Source: Alistipes sp.
Lineage (GTDB): Bacteria > Bacteroidota > Bacteroidia > Bacteroidales > Rikenellaceae
Length of the DNA: 64,000 nucleotides
NCBI GenBank assembly: GCA_017465575.1
Contig: JAFTVX010000018.1
Span: 57,747-121,746, forward strand
Reading direction: 5' to 3'
Positions 51,834-62,460 of the stretch are shown in pieces; positions within the stretch are counted from its first letter, which is position 1; every line of letters begins with the position of its first letter. Both the position numbers and the translations under genes were made by a program. Below the pieces are notes generated by a model that saw nothing but the letters and a program-made list of their open reading frames with translations, searched no databases and was not told where the DNA came from.

Positions 51834-52928
51834 ATGAGAAACAACACACCCAACAACGCCATTGTCGTTACGCTTGACGCCGGTGGCACCAACTTTGTCT
51901 TTGGCGCAATGCGCAACTACGAGGTTATTGGCGAGTCTATCACCTTGCCCTCTTCGGCGCACGACCTTGACAAGTGCTTAACCACTCTTATTGAGGGTTT
52001 TACAAAGATTATCTCAACTCTTCCCGAGAAGCCCGTGGCTATCAGCTTTGCCTTCCCTGGACCAGCTGATTATCGCAACGGCATTATCGGAGGATACCTT
52101 CCCAATTTCCCATCGTTCCGCGATGGCGTAGCTCTCGGTCCTATGCTCGAGGAGAAGTTTGGCATCCCCGTATTCATCAACAACGATGCTGACCTCTTTG
52201 CCTATGGCGAGGCTGCGGGTGGCGCACTACCCCGCATCAACCAAAAGCTTGAGGCTATGGGCGTAGCAAAGCGCTGTCATAACCTTTTGGGCTATACCTT
52301 CGGCACAGGCTTCGGCTTTGGCTTCGTAATGGACGGCAAGCTCAATCTTGGCGACAACTCGTGCGTTGAGACCTTCTGCCTGAAACATCGCGACACTCCG
52401 CAATTTATCGTCGAGGATGGTGTGTCAATCCGTGCAATCAAGCGTGTATATCGCGAGCTTTCGGGCGACGAGAGAGCATTGGAACCCTACGATATCTACC
52501 GCATTGCCGAGGGCGAGATTGAGGGCAATAGCGAGGCAGCGAAGGAGAGTTTCGCAACACTTGGTCGAGTGGCTGGTGATGCGATGGCAACTGCTGCAAC
52601 TTTGATGGACGGAATCGTCGTTATTGGCGGTGGTTTGACAGGCGCTTCGAAGTACTTTATGCCCGCACTTTTGGCCGAGATGCGAGGCGAGATTGAGACT
52701 ATGTCTGGCGACAAACTCAACCGTGTGCAGATGAAGGTATACAATCTTGACAACGAGGCTGAGTTCAAGGAGTTTGCAGAGGGTAACTCAACCAAAATCA
52801 AGGTATATGGAAGCGACCGCAAGGTGGTCTACGACCCCGTAAAACGCATCGGCGTAACGCTCTCGGAAATTGGCGCAAGCAGAGCCGTTTCGTTAGGTGC
52901 TTACCTCTACGCTTTGGACAATATCTAA
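51834..52928 (+). CDS. ROK-family sugar kinase
   Basis: Cytoplasmic kinase of 364 residues with the ROK phosphate-binding DAGGTNFVFG at the N-terminus, 'INNDADLFAYGE' with the catalytic Asp, and 'YTFGTGFGFGFV'. The third domain contains 'GIVVIGGGLTGA'. The CxCGxxGC zinc-binding motif typical of ROK proteins is absent; the equivalent area reads 'NSCVETFCLKH'. The longer C-terminus (about 60 residues after the GGG block) is also unusual. Glucose, N-acetylglucosamine or N-acetylmannosamine are possible substrates. It is a monocistronic unit ending at the hairpin at 52948. Confidence 0.82.
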   Translation: MRNNTPNNAIVVTLDAGGTNFVFGAMRNYEVIGESITLPSSAHDLDKCLTTLIEGFTKIISTLPEKPVAISFAFPGPADYRNGIIGGYLPNFPSFRDGVALGPMLEEKFGIPVFINNDADLFAYGEAAGGALPRINQKLEAMGVAKRCHNLLGYTFGTGFGFGFVMDGKLNLGDNSCVETFCLKHRDTPQFIVEDGVSIRAIKRVYRELSGDERALEPYDIYRIAEGEIEGNSEAAKESFATLGRVAGDAMATAATLMDGIVVIGGGLTGASKYFMPALLAEMRGEIETMSGDKLNRVQMKVYNLDNEAEFKEFAEGNSTKIKVYGSDRKVVYDPVKRIGVTLSEIGASRAVSLGAYLYALDNI

Positions 52929-52947
52929 CAGAGAGAAATGAGCATAA

Positions 52948-52980
52948 AAAATGGAGTTTTTCACAACTCCATTTCTTTTG
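52948..52980. terminator. Terminator between the ROK gene and the aminotransferase-like gene
   Basis: AAATGGAGTT (52948-52957) pairs with AACTCCATTT (52965-52974), followed by a T-rich stretch. The stop codon of the convergent gene lies inside the loop. Confidence 0.75.
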
Positions 52981-53719
52981 TTACCCTTGCCGAAACAGTC
53001 GAAAGCAGTCGATGATTTCCTATCTTCGAGAGTGCCGTTACCGACATAATATCGACCATAAAAATCTCATCGATTTGTTCCAACGAGCCAGCAGGGATAT
53101 CGCGAACAACAAGTTCGAAACCTGCACGCTCGATAGCCGCTTTTGCCATACAATACTCCACCGTTTCAAACTCCTCAGGAGTATAGACTTTTGTGCGATG
53201 AGCAACAAATATTGGCGACCAAGGACGACTAATAAGATTAAATGATTTATCTACCAATACAGCCCTCTCGCCACCAAACATTCTAACACATCTATCGAGA
53301 AATTCATCGTTAGCAACAGATACTGAAGTTTGAGTTAAGGTAGACGGTTTATCAGCCTCATAAACAACACCTTCAAAGCGCTTAGCACGAAGATAAACGC
53401 CCTCGCCAAAAGTAGGTGTTTCGACCGTAAACGAGAGTTCGCCACGACAGTTTAGGCGAATTGCCACAGGGCAACTTAGCGAGGTCGATACACGCGAATG
53501 TTCAAGCAATGACACGATAATATCGCGGGCATCAGCGCCACTACATAACGATGCCAAGCCAAATAAACGCTCGGAGTCGTAACGCAAAATTTCGAGGTGC
53601 TCGTCGATATGATAGACCGTGCGTGAAAGGGTGTGCACCCTCTGCATAACAAAGGGGGCATCGTGGTGCAGAGCCGAGGCCTCAACCACCCTACCATCTA
53701 TCCACGCCAAAAGTCGCAT
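52961..53719 (-). CDS. Class IV aminotransferase-like protein lacking the catalytic lysine
   Basis: Protein of 252 residues with the fold-type IV layout of branched-chain aminotransferases and aminodeoxychorismate lyases: a short N-terminal lobe, then 'GGERAVLVDKSFNLI' matching the 'GADEALLLD..G.V' block, and 'SPIFVAHRTKVYTP' matching 'SNIFFVKDGKLYTP'. By alignment to D-amino-acid aminotransferase the PLP lysine should lie 18 residues before the GG pair, but Thr131 is found there. The 'EGTSSN' phosphate loop is also altered. It may bind a ligand without PLP or be degenerate. It is the last gene of the murB-tilS-holA operon, two bases after holA. Confidence 0.6.
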   Translation of the reverse strand: MRLLAWIDGRVVEASALHHDAPFVMQRVHTLSRTVYHIDEHLEILRYDSERLFGLASLCSGADARDIIVSLLEHSRVSTSLSCPVAIRLNCRGELSFTVETPTFGEGVYLRAKRFEGVVYEADKPSTLTQTSVSVANDEFLDRCVRMFGGERAVLVDKSFNLISRPWSPIFVAHRTKVYTPEEFETVEYCMAKAAIERAGFELVVRDIPAGSLEQIDEIFMVDIMSVTALSKIGNHRLLSTVSARVTKEMEL

Positions 53720-53721
53720 AG

Positions 53722-54804
53722 CTACTGCAATGTAAAGATTTTAAGCAACAACTCTTTAAGTAGTTCACCACCATCTAAGCCACCGTTATCGACACCCTTA
53801 CTCTTGGCATCATACTCGCGCAACAGGCCGAGAATATTGAATACTCGGCGATTGGGCCAACGGCCGACATTGGCTTTAAGTTCCTTAACCACAAACGAGT
53901 TATTGGCTCTAATCTGGCGCATTAGCTCCATATCGTTAGGGAATGCTACGCCACGCTTACGCGAGAGCCACATTAGATAATTAAGCAGAAAAAGCTGTTG
54001 AAATAATCCAAATAACACTGTGATAGTCAGCGTAATAGGATAACTTTTTGGATTATGACCAAAGTGGTCAGCAATACGCATAGCTCGAGCCATATCCTGC
54101 TTCAAGACCGCATCGTTAAGCTCAAAGGTATTAAACTCTTTAGATAACCCAATATATTGCTCTATATGTGAGTCAGTTACAATATTCTGACCTTCGGGCA
54201 TCGAAACTTTGAGTTTGTCTATCTGATTGACCATACGGCCAATATCCATACCTACATACTCTTTGAGCATCGCCATAGCCTTAGCATCGAGACGAAGGCC
54301 AACACCGGCGATATATCTCTGCAACCAACTATCAATCTCATAGTCGCGAGGGCGCACCGACTCAAAGACACAGCCCGACTTCTGGCAACTCTTGTAGAAC
54401 GAAGTGCGTTTGTCGATACCTCTACCCTGCTCCTTATTCTTATAACAAACAATCAGGATTGTTGTCGCCTGAGGTTGCTGGGTATAGAGGTGAAGATTAT
54501 CTATCTTCTGCATCATCTGCGCCTCACGCACGATAACCACTTGATAGGAGCCCATCATAGGCATCTGACGGCATAGCATCACCACTTTACCGGCATCGAC
54601 ATCGGCACCATAGACGGTTAACTGATTAAACGATCGCTCAGCTTCGTTGAGAATAGTCTCGGCAAGGCGGTCGGCAATGGCATCGATAAAGTAGCCCTCA
54701 TCGCCCGAAAGCAGATAGATAGGAGCAAAGCGTCGTGCCTCGATATCTGCCATAATAGCATCGAAGCTCGTCATACAATCGCTAAATTTTATCGTCTTTG
54801 CCAT
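53722..54804 (-). CDS. holA: DNA polymerase III delta subunit
   Basis: Clamp-loader wrench subunit of 360 residues that opens the beta clamp. The N-terminal AAA+-like domain shows 'APIYLLSGDEGYFIDAIADRL' and 'YQVVIVREAQMM', lacking a functional P-loop as usual for delta. The middle 'YVGMDIGRMVNQIDKL' helix-loop and C-terminal collar domain follow. The gene is in an operon with tilS (19-base gap) and the aminotransferase-like gene. Confidence 0.9.
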   Translation of the reverse strand: MAKTIKFSDCMTSFDAIMADIEARRFAPIYLLSGDEGYFIDAIADRLAETILNEAERSFNQLTVYGADVDAGKVVMLCRQMPMMGSYQVVIVREAQMMQKIDNLHLYTQQPQATTILIVCYKNKEQGRGIDKRTSFYKSCQKSGCVFESVRPRDYEIDSWLQRYIAGVGLRLDAKAMAMLKEYVGMDIGRMVNQIDKLKVSMPEGQNIVTDSHIEQYIGLSKEFNTFELNDAVLKQDMARAMRIADHFGHNPKSYPITLTITVLFGLFQQLFLLNYLMWLSRKRGVAFPNDMELMRQIRANNSFVVKELKANVGRWPNRRVFNILGLLREYDAKSKGVDNGGLDGGELLKELLLKIFTLQ

Positions 54805-54823
54805 AGCGTTGAGTTATAGTGTT

Positions 54824-56167
54824 TTAGATATTATCGCGAACGATTTTTAATACATTTTCGGTCTTCTTCGTTATGCAGAATCTATCGTCGAGTCTACGGC
54901 CTACAACCCAGACGATATCATCACCAGAGAGCAGAACAAACTGACGGTTCTTCTCCACCAACGACACCTTCTTATCTATAAGGTAGTCGCTAAGTTTCTT
55001 GCGGCCACTCATACCAAGCGGAATAAACCAGTCGCCCTCGCGCCAACGACGCACCTTGAGGGGAAATTGGAGTTTATCGGCATCGAGCAACGCCACATTA
55101 TCGCCCATATCCAAGGTCTCAATAAAGTCGATATCGCAATACTCGTAGAACAACACCGAGCCACCAGCATAGGAGCGAATCATCGAACGGTCTACAAGAG
55201 TTTCGCAGTCGTCATCTTCGGCAACAGCCGCCACGACAATCTTCTGACGGTCCACAACGGCCACCCAGTCGCGCGAATAGAAGCGCCTGCCCGTAGCCTC
55301 GTTATCCAGGGCGTGGCAGAGCAAATCGACAACATCGCCCTTGAAGCCAAACTGAGCACTTAAGATCTCATATATAATAAAGTTGCGCGGAAGCGAAGAA
55401 TCGATGCGGTCGATATGAAGCGTATAGATACCAGACTGCTCCTCGACAACCTGGCGTTTAATCATCTCCATAGATGCCGTTACAAACTCCTGTGCTTGGC
55501 TTAGGCGCGAGATATTACGGCGCATAATCGTCGTAAACTGCGGATTTATCTCCTTGAGCATCGGCACAAGACCAAGACGCACCTTGTTGCGAAGATACTT
55601 CGTAGAGCGATTTGACGAATCCTCTCTAAAGGGTATGCGGTGAGCAATCGCAAAGTCATGAATATCCTTGCGTGTAGCAAACATCAGAGGGCGGACAATA
55701 CGGCCAACTTGAGCATTGATACCGGTCAGGCCACGCAAGCCCGTACCTCGTAACATATTGATAAAGAATGTTTCGATAGAGTCGTTGATATGGTGTGCAA
55801 TGGCGATAACCGAGTAGCCGTGTTCATCGCACAGCGACTTAAACCACGCATAACGCAGACGGCGTGCAGCCATCTCCATCGACTCGCCCGTGCGTGCCAT
55901 CTCGGCAGTGGTATCGAAGCTCGCATTGTAGAACTCCACGCCAAGGCGCTTGGCCTCACGCTCAACCATAACCTCATCTTCGTCGCTCTCCTTGCCACGC
56001 AACTGGAAGTTGCAGTGAGCAACACCGAACTGATAGCCCGCAGCCGCCGTTAGCGACATTAGGACCATAGAGTCAACACCGCCCGACACAGCAAGCAGCA
56101 CCTTATCGTTATGCGAAAACAACTCGTTCTCGCTTACATATTTCTCAAATTCTTCGAGTAGATACAT
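54824..56167 (-). CDS. tilS: tRNA(Ile)-lysidine synthetase
   Basis: Essential enzyme that converts C34 of the CAU anticodon of one tRNA-Ile to lysidine using ATP and lysine. The 447 residues begin with the PP-loop SGGVDSM, followed by 'VAHCNFQLRGKESDEDE' and 'AIAHHINDSIETF', all diagnostic. The C-terminal substrate-recognition domains (about 210-447) are present, including 'LSGRKKLSDYLIDKK'-type sequence. It starts one base after murB ends and is transcribed with it. Confidence 0.95.
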   Translation of the reverse strand: MYLLEEFEKYVSENELFSHNDKVLLAVSGGVDSMVLMSLTAAAGYQFGVAHCNFQLRGKESDEDEVMVEREAKRLGVEFYNASFDTTAEMARTGESMEMAARRLRYAWFKSLCDEHGYSVIAIAHHINDSIETFFINMLRGTGLRGLTGINAQVGRIVRPLMFATRKDIHDFAIAHRIPFREDSSNRSTKYLRNKVRLGLVPMLKEINPQFTTIMRRNISRLSQAQEFVTASMEMIKRQVVEEQSGIYTLHIDRIDSSLPRNFIIYEILSAQFGFKGDVVDLLCHALDNEATGRRFYSRDWVAVVDRQKIVVAAVAEDDDCETLVDRSMIRSYAGGSVLFYEYCDIDFIETLDMGDNVALLDADKLQFPLKVRRWREGDWFIPLGMSGRKKLSDYLIDKKVSLVEKNRQFVLLSGDDIVWVVGRRLDDRFCITKKTENVLKIVRDNI

Positions 56168-56168
56168 C

Positions 56169-57182
56169 TTACAAAATGTTTACCTCGGGAGAGATTTCGA
56201 TGCCAAACTTCTCCTTAACAGCATCGCACACCATCTTCGAGAGGCGGATAACATCGTCGCCCGTAGCGCCACCATGGTTTACGAGTACCAAAGCCTGACG
56301 CTCGTGAACACCCACCGAGCCAGAGCGATAACCCTTTAAGCCTGCCTTGTCGATAAGCCAACCTGCTGCCAACTTAACCTTATCGGGCGAGTTGGGTACA
56401 GGGTACTTAGGCATCTCTGGGTACTCTCTCAACAACGCCTCGGCAACCTCCGCACCAACAATAGGATTCTTAAAGAAACTACCCGCATTACCCAACACCT
56501 TGGGGTCGGGAAGTTTGCTTGCACGAATAGCACAGATAGCCTCACGGATATTTTGAAGTGTAGCGCCACCACGCTTCTCAACCTCCGAAATAACATCGCC
56601 ATAGCCAAGGTTGGGCTTCGCCGTACGATGCAACTCAAACTCCACAGCAAGGATAATTGCTACGCCTTTAAGTTCGTGCTTGAAGACGCTCTCACGATAG
56701 GCAAACGAGCAATCCTTATTCTCCAAACGCACAACATCTAACTTACTGGTATCGAAATACTCAACAACGGTTATCGCATCTTTTGCTTCAGCTCCGTAAG
56801 CGCCAATATTTTGCACTGGCGCAGCACCCACCGAACTCGGTATTGCCGAGAGATTCTCGATACCCCACAAGCCCTGCTCTACACTCCAAGCAACGAGCTC
56901 GTCCCAATCATATCCAGCCTCGACACGGATATTCACCCTCTCGCCATCGTCGGCCAAAATCTCGATACGGCGACCAACATGCGTAATAAGCACACCATCG
57001 TAATCCTTAGTAAAGAGAGTATTGTTGCCGGCACCGAGAACATACCACTTCTCAGGTCGCTCTTCGGCAAAGAGTTGGCGAAGGTCATCAGCACCCTCCA
57101 CCTCGACAAGTGTAGATGCCATTTGTCGAACGCCAAAACTATTGCGCTCAACGAGATTTATGTTGTGATAAATGCGTTTCAT
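56169..57182 (-). CDS. murB: UDP-N-acetylenolpyruvoylglucosamine reductase
   Basis: Flavoenzyme of peptidoglycan precursor synthesis that reduces the enolpyruvyl group to lactyl. It has 337 residues with FAD-binding 'YVLGAGNNTLF', 'SAIPSSVGAAPVQNIGAYG' and the catalytic serine in 'GNAGSFFKNP'; a C-terminal Glu in SPEVNIL completes the site. Its size and motifs fit type I MurB, as in E. coli. First gene of the operon murB-tilS-holA-aminotransferase-like. The -7 box lies only four bases before the ATG, so the mRNA is probably leaderless. Confidence 0.95.
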   Translation of the reverse strand: MKRIYHNINLVERNSFGVRQMASTLVEVEGADDLRQLFAEERPEKWYVLGAGNNTLFTKDYDGVLITHVGRRIEILADDGERVNIRVEAGYDWDELVAWSVEQGLWGIENLSAIPSSVGAAPVQNIGAYGAEAKDAITVVEYFDTSKLDVVRLENKDCSFAYRESVFKHELKGVAIILAVEFELHRTAKPNLGYGDVISEVEKRGGATLQNIREAICAIRASKLPDPKVLGNAGSFFKNPIVGAEVAEALLREYPEMPKYPVPNSPDKVKLAAGWLIDKAGLKGYRSGSVGVHERQALVLVNHGGATGDDVIRLSKMVCDAVKEKFGIEISPEVNIL

Positions 57183-57183
57183 A

Positions 57184-57214
57184 TTGCAAAGTTACAAAAT
57201 TTTTACTAACTTTG
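57184..57214 (+). promoter_or_regulatory. Promoter of DUF4301, overlapping the murB promoter
   Basis: TTG at 57184-57186, 20 bases, TAACTTTG at 57207-57214. The ATG is at 57288. Confidence 0.7.
57187..57194 (-). promoter_or_regulatory. -7 box of the murB operon
   Basis: Minus-strand TAACTTTG, four bases before the murB ATG (57182). It lies directly beside the -33 element of the divergent DUF4301 promoter, so the two polymerase sites cannot be occupied together. Confidence 0.65.
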
Positions 57215-57287
57215 AAAGTTGAAATGCGAATATCGCACATTCGACCTATCTAAAACTGCCAAAACAATAACTAAAACCTATAAATCT

Positions 57288-58721
57288 ATGTTTACACAGC
57301 AAGACATTGCTCAGATTGAGGCTCGCGGATTGAGCGTCGCTGAGGTGGAAAAGCAGATTGAAAACTTCCGCAAAGGCTTTCCTTCGTTGCCTGTGGTTCG
57401 TGCAGCATCGGGCGGTGATGGCGTAAAGCAACTTACCGACGAGGAGCTCAAGGCGGCTGAGGCTCTCTATGAGGCTGAGGTCAAGAACCTTAAAACTGTA
57501 AAGTTTGTACCCGCTTCGGGCGCAGCTACCCGTATGTTTAAAGAGCTCTTTGAATATGTCAACGACGACAAGCGCACAGCAGGCATCGACAAGCTTATCA
57601 CCAACCTCGAGAAGTTTGCCTTCTTCCCCGAATTGGCGAAGTATTTGAAACCCCAGATTGACGACAAGGACACCGTTCGCAACATCATCATCGATGGCTT
57701 GCAGTATGGCGCAAAGCCTAAGGGATTGGTTACTTTCCACGCCTATAAAGAGGGTGGTCGCAAGCCCGTCGAGGAGCATTTGGTAGAGGCAGCACTCTAC
57801 GCATCAGATGGCAAGAGCGCCACTATCCACTTTACCGTATCGCCTGAGCATCAGGAGGGTTTCGAGGCTCTTCTCAAGGAGCGCCAGAGCTACTATGAGG
57901 ATAAGTTTGGTGTTAAGTTCAATGTATCGTTCTCGCAGCAGAGCCCTGCAACCGACACTATCGCCGTTAACCCCGACAACACACCTTTCCGCACCGACGA
58001 TGGCAAACTCTTGTTCCGCCCTGCAGGTCATGGCGCACTTATTACTAATCTCGATAAACTCAATGCCGACATCATCTTCGTTAAGAATATCGACAATGTA
58101 ACCACCGACGAGCGCAAGGCCGACACCATCACCTATAAGCGCGTTTTGGCTGGTGAGTTGTTGCGCTTGCAGAAGCGCTCGTTCGAGTTGCTCAAAGCAC
58201 TCAACGAGGGCAAAGATGTCGAGGCTGAGGCTAAGGCGTTCCTCGCCGAGGAGCTTTGCTGCAAGTTGCCCGCAGATGCATCACGCGAGTTGGTTGTAAA
58301 GACTCTCGACCGCCCCATCCGCGTTTGCGGCATGGTTAAGAATGAGGGCGAGCCCGGTGGTGGCCCATTCTGGGTACGCGATGACGAGGGTCGTGAGCAG
58401 TTGCAGATTGCCGAGTCGAGCCAGATTTCAAAGGAGGATATCCACCTTATGAAGGAGGCAACACACTTCAACCCCGTAGACCTTATTTGCAGTCCTAAGC
58501 GTTACGATGGTTCGAAGTATGACCTTACGCAGTATACCGACCCCAAGACAGGTTTTATCTCGTCGAAGTCGGCAGGTGGTCGTGAGCTTCGCGCACAGGA
58601 GTTGCCAGGTCTTTGGAACGGTGCAATGGCCAACTGGAACACCCTCTTTGTAGAGGTACCCATCACGACATTCTCACCCGTAAAGGTTGTCAACGATTTG
58701 TTGCGTCCCGAGCACCAGTAA
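57288..58721 (+). CDS. DUF4301-family protein
   Basis: Cytoplasmic protein of 477 residues. The ATG at 57288 (MFTQQDIAQI) is used because the upstream 23 codons lie in the promoter leader. Segments such as 'FVPASGAATRMFKEL', 'KPVEEHLVEAALY' and 'RVCGMVKNEGEPGGGPFWV' characterise DUF4301. The 'GAATRM' part recalls the nucleotide-binding GxG..(T/S)RM loop of sugar-nucleotidyltransferases, so a nucleotidyltransferase-type fold is possible, but no function is established. It is a single-gene unit ending at a terminator at 58748. Confidence 0.85.
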   Translation: MFTQQDIAQIEARGLSVAEVEKQIENFRKGFPSLPVVRAASGGDGVKQLTDEELKAAEALYEAEVKNLKTVKFVPASGAATRMFKELFEYVNDDKRTAGIDKLITNLEKFAFFPELAKYLKPQIDDKDTVRNIIIDGLQYGAKPKGLVTFHAYKEGGRKPVEEHLVEAALYASDGKSATIHFTVSPEHQEGFEALLKERQSYYEDKFGVKFNVSFSQQSPATDTIAVNPDNTPFRTDDGKLLFRPAGHGALITNLDKLNADIIFVKNIDNVTTDERKADTITYKRVLAGELLRLQKRSFELLKALNEGKDVEAEAKAFLAEELCCKLPADASRELVVKTLDRPIRVCGMVKNEGEPGGGPFWVRDDEGREQLQIAESSQISKEDIHLMKEATHFNPVDLICSPKRYDGSKYDLTQYTDPKTGFISSKSAGGRELRAQELPGLWNGAMANWNTLFVEVPITTFSPVKVVNDLLRPEHQ

Positions 58722-58747
58722 TCGGCTCACAGCGAGCAAAATAGACA

Positions 58748-58790
58748 AAGAGTCCCGAGTAGTTAGCGCTATTCGGGATTCTTCGTTTTC
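58748..58790 (+). terminator. Terminator of DUF4301
   Basis: GAGTCCCGAGTAG (58750-58762) pairs with CTATTCGGGATTC (58769-58781) with two wobbles, followed by a T-rich tail. Confidence 0.7.
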
Positions 58791-58874
58791 GGAGCACGGC
58801 GATAGGCTTGCTACCCCACATCAACACAGTCAATCAGTTAGGCTTTTCACATAGTGAAAAAAGTTCGAAATCGT

Positions 58875-58906
58875 TTTGCTATTTCAGAATTTAATTCGTA
58901 TCTTTG
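58875..58906 (+). promoter_or_regulatory. Promoter of gyrB
   Basis: TTTG at 58875-58878, 20 bases, TATCTTTG at 58899-58906; the ATG at 58944 follows. The rest of the 220-base gap before gyrB holds the DUF4301 terminator and nothing else visible. Confidence 0.75.
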
Positions 58907-58919
58907 TGCGTTTTAGTAA

Positions 58920-60905
<1,986 letters not shown>

Positions 60906-60966
60906 TATTTTAAACTAAAGAGGGGTTGCGCCGTTGGTGTGACCCCTTGCTATAAACCACCAAACT

Positions 60967-61584
60967 ATGAAAGTTACTGTTATTGGTGTTGCAGGTGGCA
61001 CTGGCTCGGGTAAGTCGACCTTGGTAAAGAAGCTCCAAGAGGCATTCCAGGATGCCGATGTTGCAACACTCTGCCACGACTACTACTATAAGGCGCACCC
61101 CGAACTCACATACGAGGAGCGCACAAAGCTCAACTACGACCACCCTGCTGCCTTCGACACAGATATGCTTGTCGAGCACATCCGAGCGCTTAAGTCAAAT
61201 GTGCCCATCGAGCACCCTGTATACTCGTTCGTGGACCACAACCGCACCGACGAGCGAGTTATGGTTAAGCCATCAAGGGTGATTATCGTCGATGGAATCT
61301 TGATTTTCGAGAATAAGGAGTTGCGCGAATTGATGGATATCAAGGTCTTTGTGGATACCGATGCCGATATACGCCTTGCTCGCCGTATCTTGCGTGATGT
61401 GTGCGAGCGTGGTCGTACCATGCAGTCGGTGATTGACCAATACACAACGACCGTAAAGCCTATGCACGAGGAGTTTGTGGAGCCTTCGAAGAAGCACGCC
61501 GATGTGATTATTCCCGAGGGTGGTTTCAACTCGGTGGCTGTGGGTATGCTTATCGAGAATATCCGCTCGCTAATCAAGGAGTAA
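60967..61584 (+). CDS. udk: Uridine kinase
   Basis: Phosphorylates uridine and cytidine in pyrimidine salvage. The 205 residues contain the P-loop GGTGSGKST, 'HDYYYKAHPELTYEER' and 'NYDHPAAFDTDML' (nucleoside-site region), 'VIIVDGILIF' and 'RLARRILRDVCERGR'. It follows gyrB by 61 bases and may share its transcript. Functionally it could use nucleosides provided by the nucleic-acid locus at 32746-42426, but the two are not linked. Confidence 0.95.
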   Translation: MKVTVIGVAGGTGSGKSTLVKKLQEAFQDADVATLCHDYYYKAHPELTYEERTKLNYDHPAAFDTDMLVEHIRALKSNVPIEHPVYSFVDHNRTDERVMVKPSRVIIVDGILIFENKELRELMDIKVFVDTDADIRLARRILRDVCERGRTMQSVIDQYTTTVKPMHEEFVEPSKKHADVIIPEGGFNSVAVGMLIENIRSLIKE

Positions 61585-61607
61585 GAAAAAGGCCGACCAA
61601 GTCGACC
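61584..61607 (-). terminator. Terminator of the VanX-like gene
   Basis: On the minus strand AGGTCGAC and GTCGGCCT form a stem (one mismatch) around a three-base loop, followed by a U-rich run. It lies between convergent genes. Confidence 0.6.
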
Positions 61608-61614
61608 TAACATA

Positions 61615-62337
61615 TCAGAAATCTAACAGTCGGTAGCGCTCTCGCGTTGCCGACATTGTTTTTATCTCCTCGAAGTGCCACCACTCACGGCGATAGGGAT
61701 ATAGACCCGCCTCGTGCATCACCTCGATAAGGAGTAGACGGTTGTGGGCTGCCTCCTCGGAGATTATTCCCTGCTCGACCTGCCACTTAGCATAGTCGCG
61801 ATAGACCTTAACGGTGCGTGTCGAGGCATCTGCACTATCTGCTGTACCCTTAACATAGGCAGCCTTGGTGAAGTCATCAAAGCCAGCACCCATATCTAAC
61901 GGCTCACCATCAAGCGTAGCTATGGTAAGGTCTACTGCCACGCCATAGTTGTGTCTTCCGCCTCGTGTGCCATCTGCCACGAAGCTTTCGAATTCTGTAC
62001 CCTCGACCACACGGCGCATAGCACGCTGAACGCTAATCGGGCGTGCAGCATCGTAGATAAGGAGCGTATACTCAGGATGTCGCTCACGCAAAATCTGCTG
62101 TGCTCGCGCCACACGACGGGCAAACGACTCCTCAAAATATGCCTTCTCCAACTCGCCATACATATCTACGCCCACGAAGTTATCCTCGGTTGAATACTTT
62201 AAATCAACAAGTATATCGTTCGAAAGCGTTGTGATATCAACAAGGCCATAGGCACGCATTGAGCTATCGAAGCACTCTTGCGCCACTGCCGATAGATGTA
62301 GCGCAAAGATTGAGAGTAAAGGTAAGAGTCGTTTCAT
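61615..62337 (-). CDS. D-Ala-D-Ala dipeptidase, VanX/DdpX family
   Basis: Exported zinc dipeptidase (peptidase family M15D) of 240 residues from the ATG at 62337, with a signal peptide to SAVAQ. The metal ligands His129 and Asp136 lie in GRHNYGVAVD and His221 in EWWHFE, with catalytic Glu218; His-Asp and Glu-His spacings equal those of VanX. Arg98 or Arg99 in 'DAARPIS' corresponds to the VanX transition-state arginine. A signal peptide and lack of van ligase genes argue for recycling of cell-wall dipeptide rather than vancomycin resistance. The promoter -7 box is four bases before the ATG. Confidence 0.9.
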   Translation of the reverse strand: MKRLLPLLSIFALHLSAVAQECFDSSMRAYGLVDITTLSNDILVDLKYSTEDNFVGVDMYGELEKAYFEESFARRVARAQQILRERHPEYTLLIYDAARPISVQRAMRRVVEGTEFESFVADGTRGGRHNYGVAVDLTIATLDGEPLDMGAGFDDFTKAAYVKGTADSADASTRTVKVYRDYAKWQVEQGIISEEAAHNRLLLIEVMHEAGLYPYRREWWHFEEIKTMSATRERYRLLDF

Positions 62338-62341
62338 AGAG

Positions 62342-62349
62342 CAAAGGTA
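62342..62349 (-). promoter_or_regulatory. -7 box of the VanX-like gene
   Basis: Minus-strand TACCTTTG, four bases before the ATG at 62337, which predicts a leaderless mRNA. It also rules out the start at 62352. Confidence 0.6.
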
Positions 62350-62390
62350 CAAAAAAAGAGCAAAGAGAAAAATCTTTGCTCATTTTTCAG

Positions 62391-62456
62391 TTATTAGTTA
62401 TTAGTTTTTAGAGTTGTTCTAACAACTAACAACTAACAACTATTAACTAACAACTT
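62391..62456. repeat. Low-complexity repeat with AACAACT units
   Basis: AACAACT is repeated exactly three times at 62421-62441, with looser copies up to 62456. A complementary-looking TTATTAG/TTAGTT stretch lies at 62391-62409. It is located between the VanX-like promoter and the end of the next gene. Confidence 0.7.
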
Positions 62457-62460
62457 ATCC

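Noticed and set aside
61615-62337. Vancomycin-resistance gene vanX
   Set aside because: The protein is exported and no vanH, vanA or regulatory genes accompany it; a wall-recycling dipeptidase is more likely.
62421-62441. Tandem AACAACT units as a CRISPR-like array
   Set aside because: Unit length is seven bases with no spacers, so it is a simple repeat.
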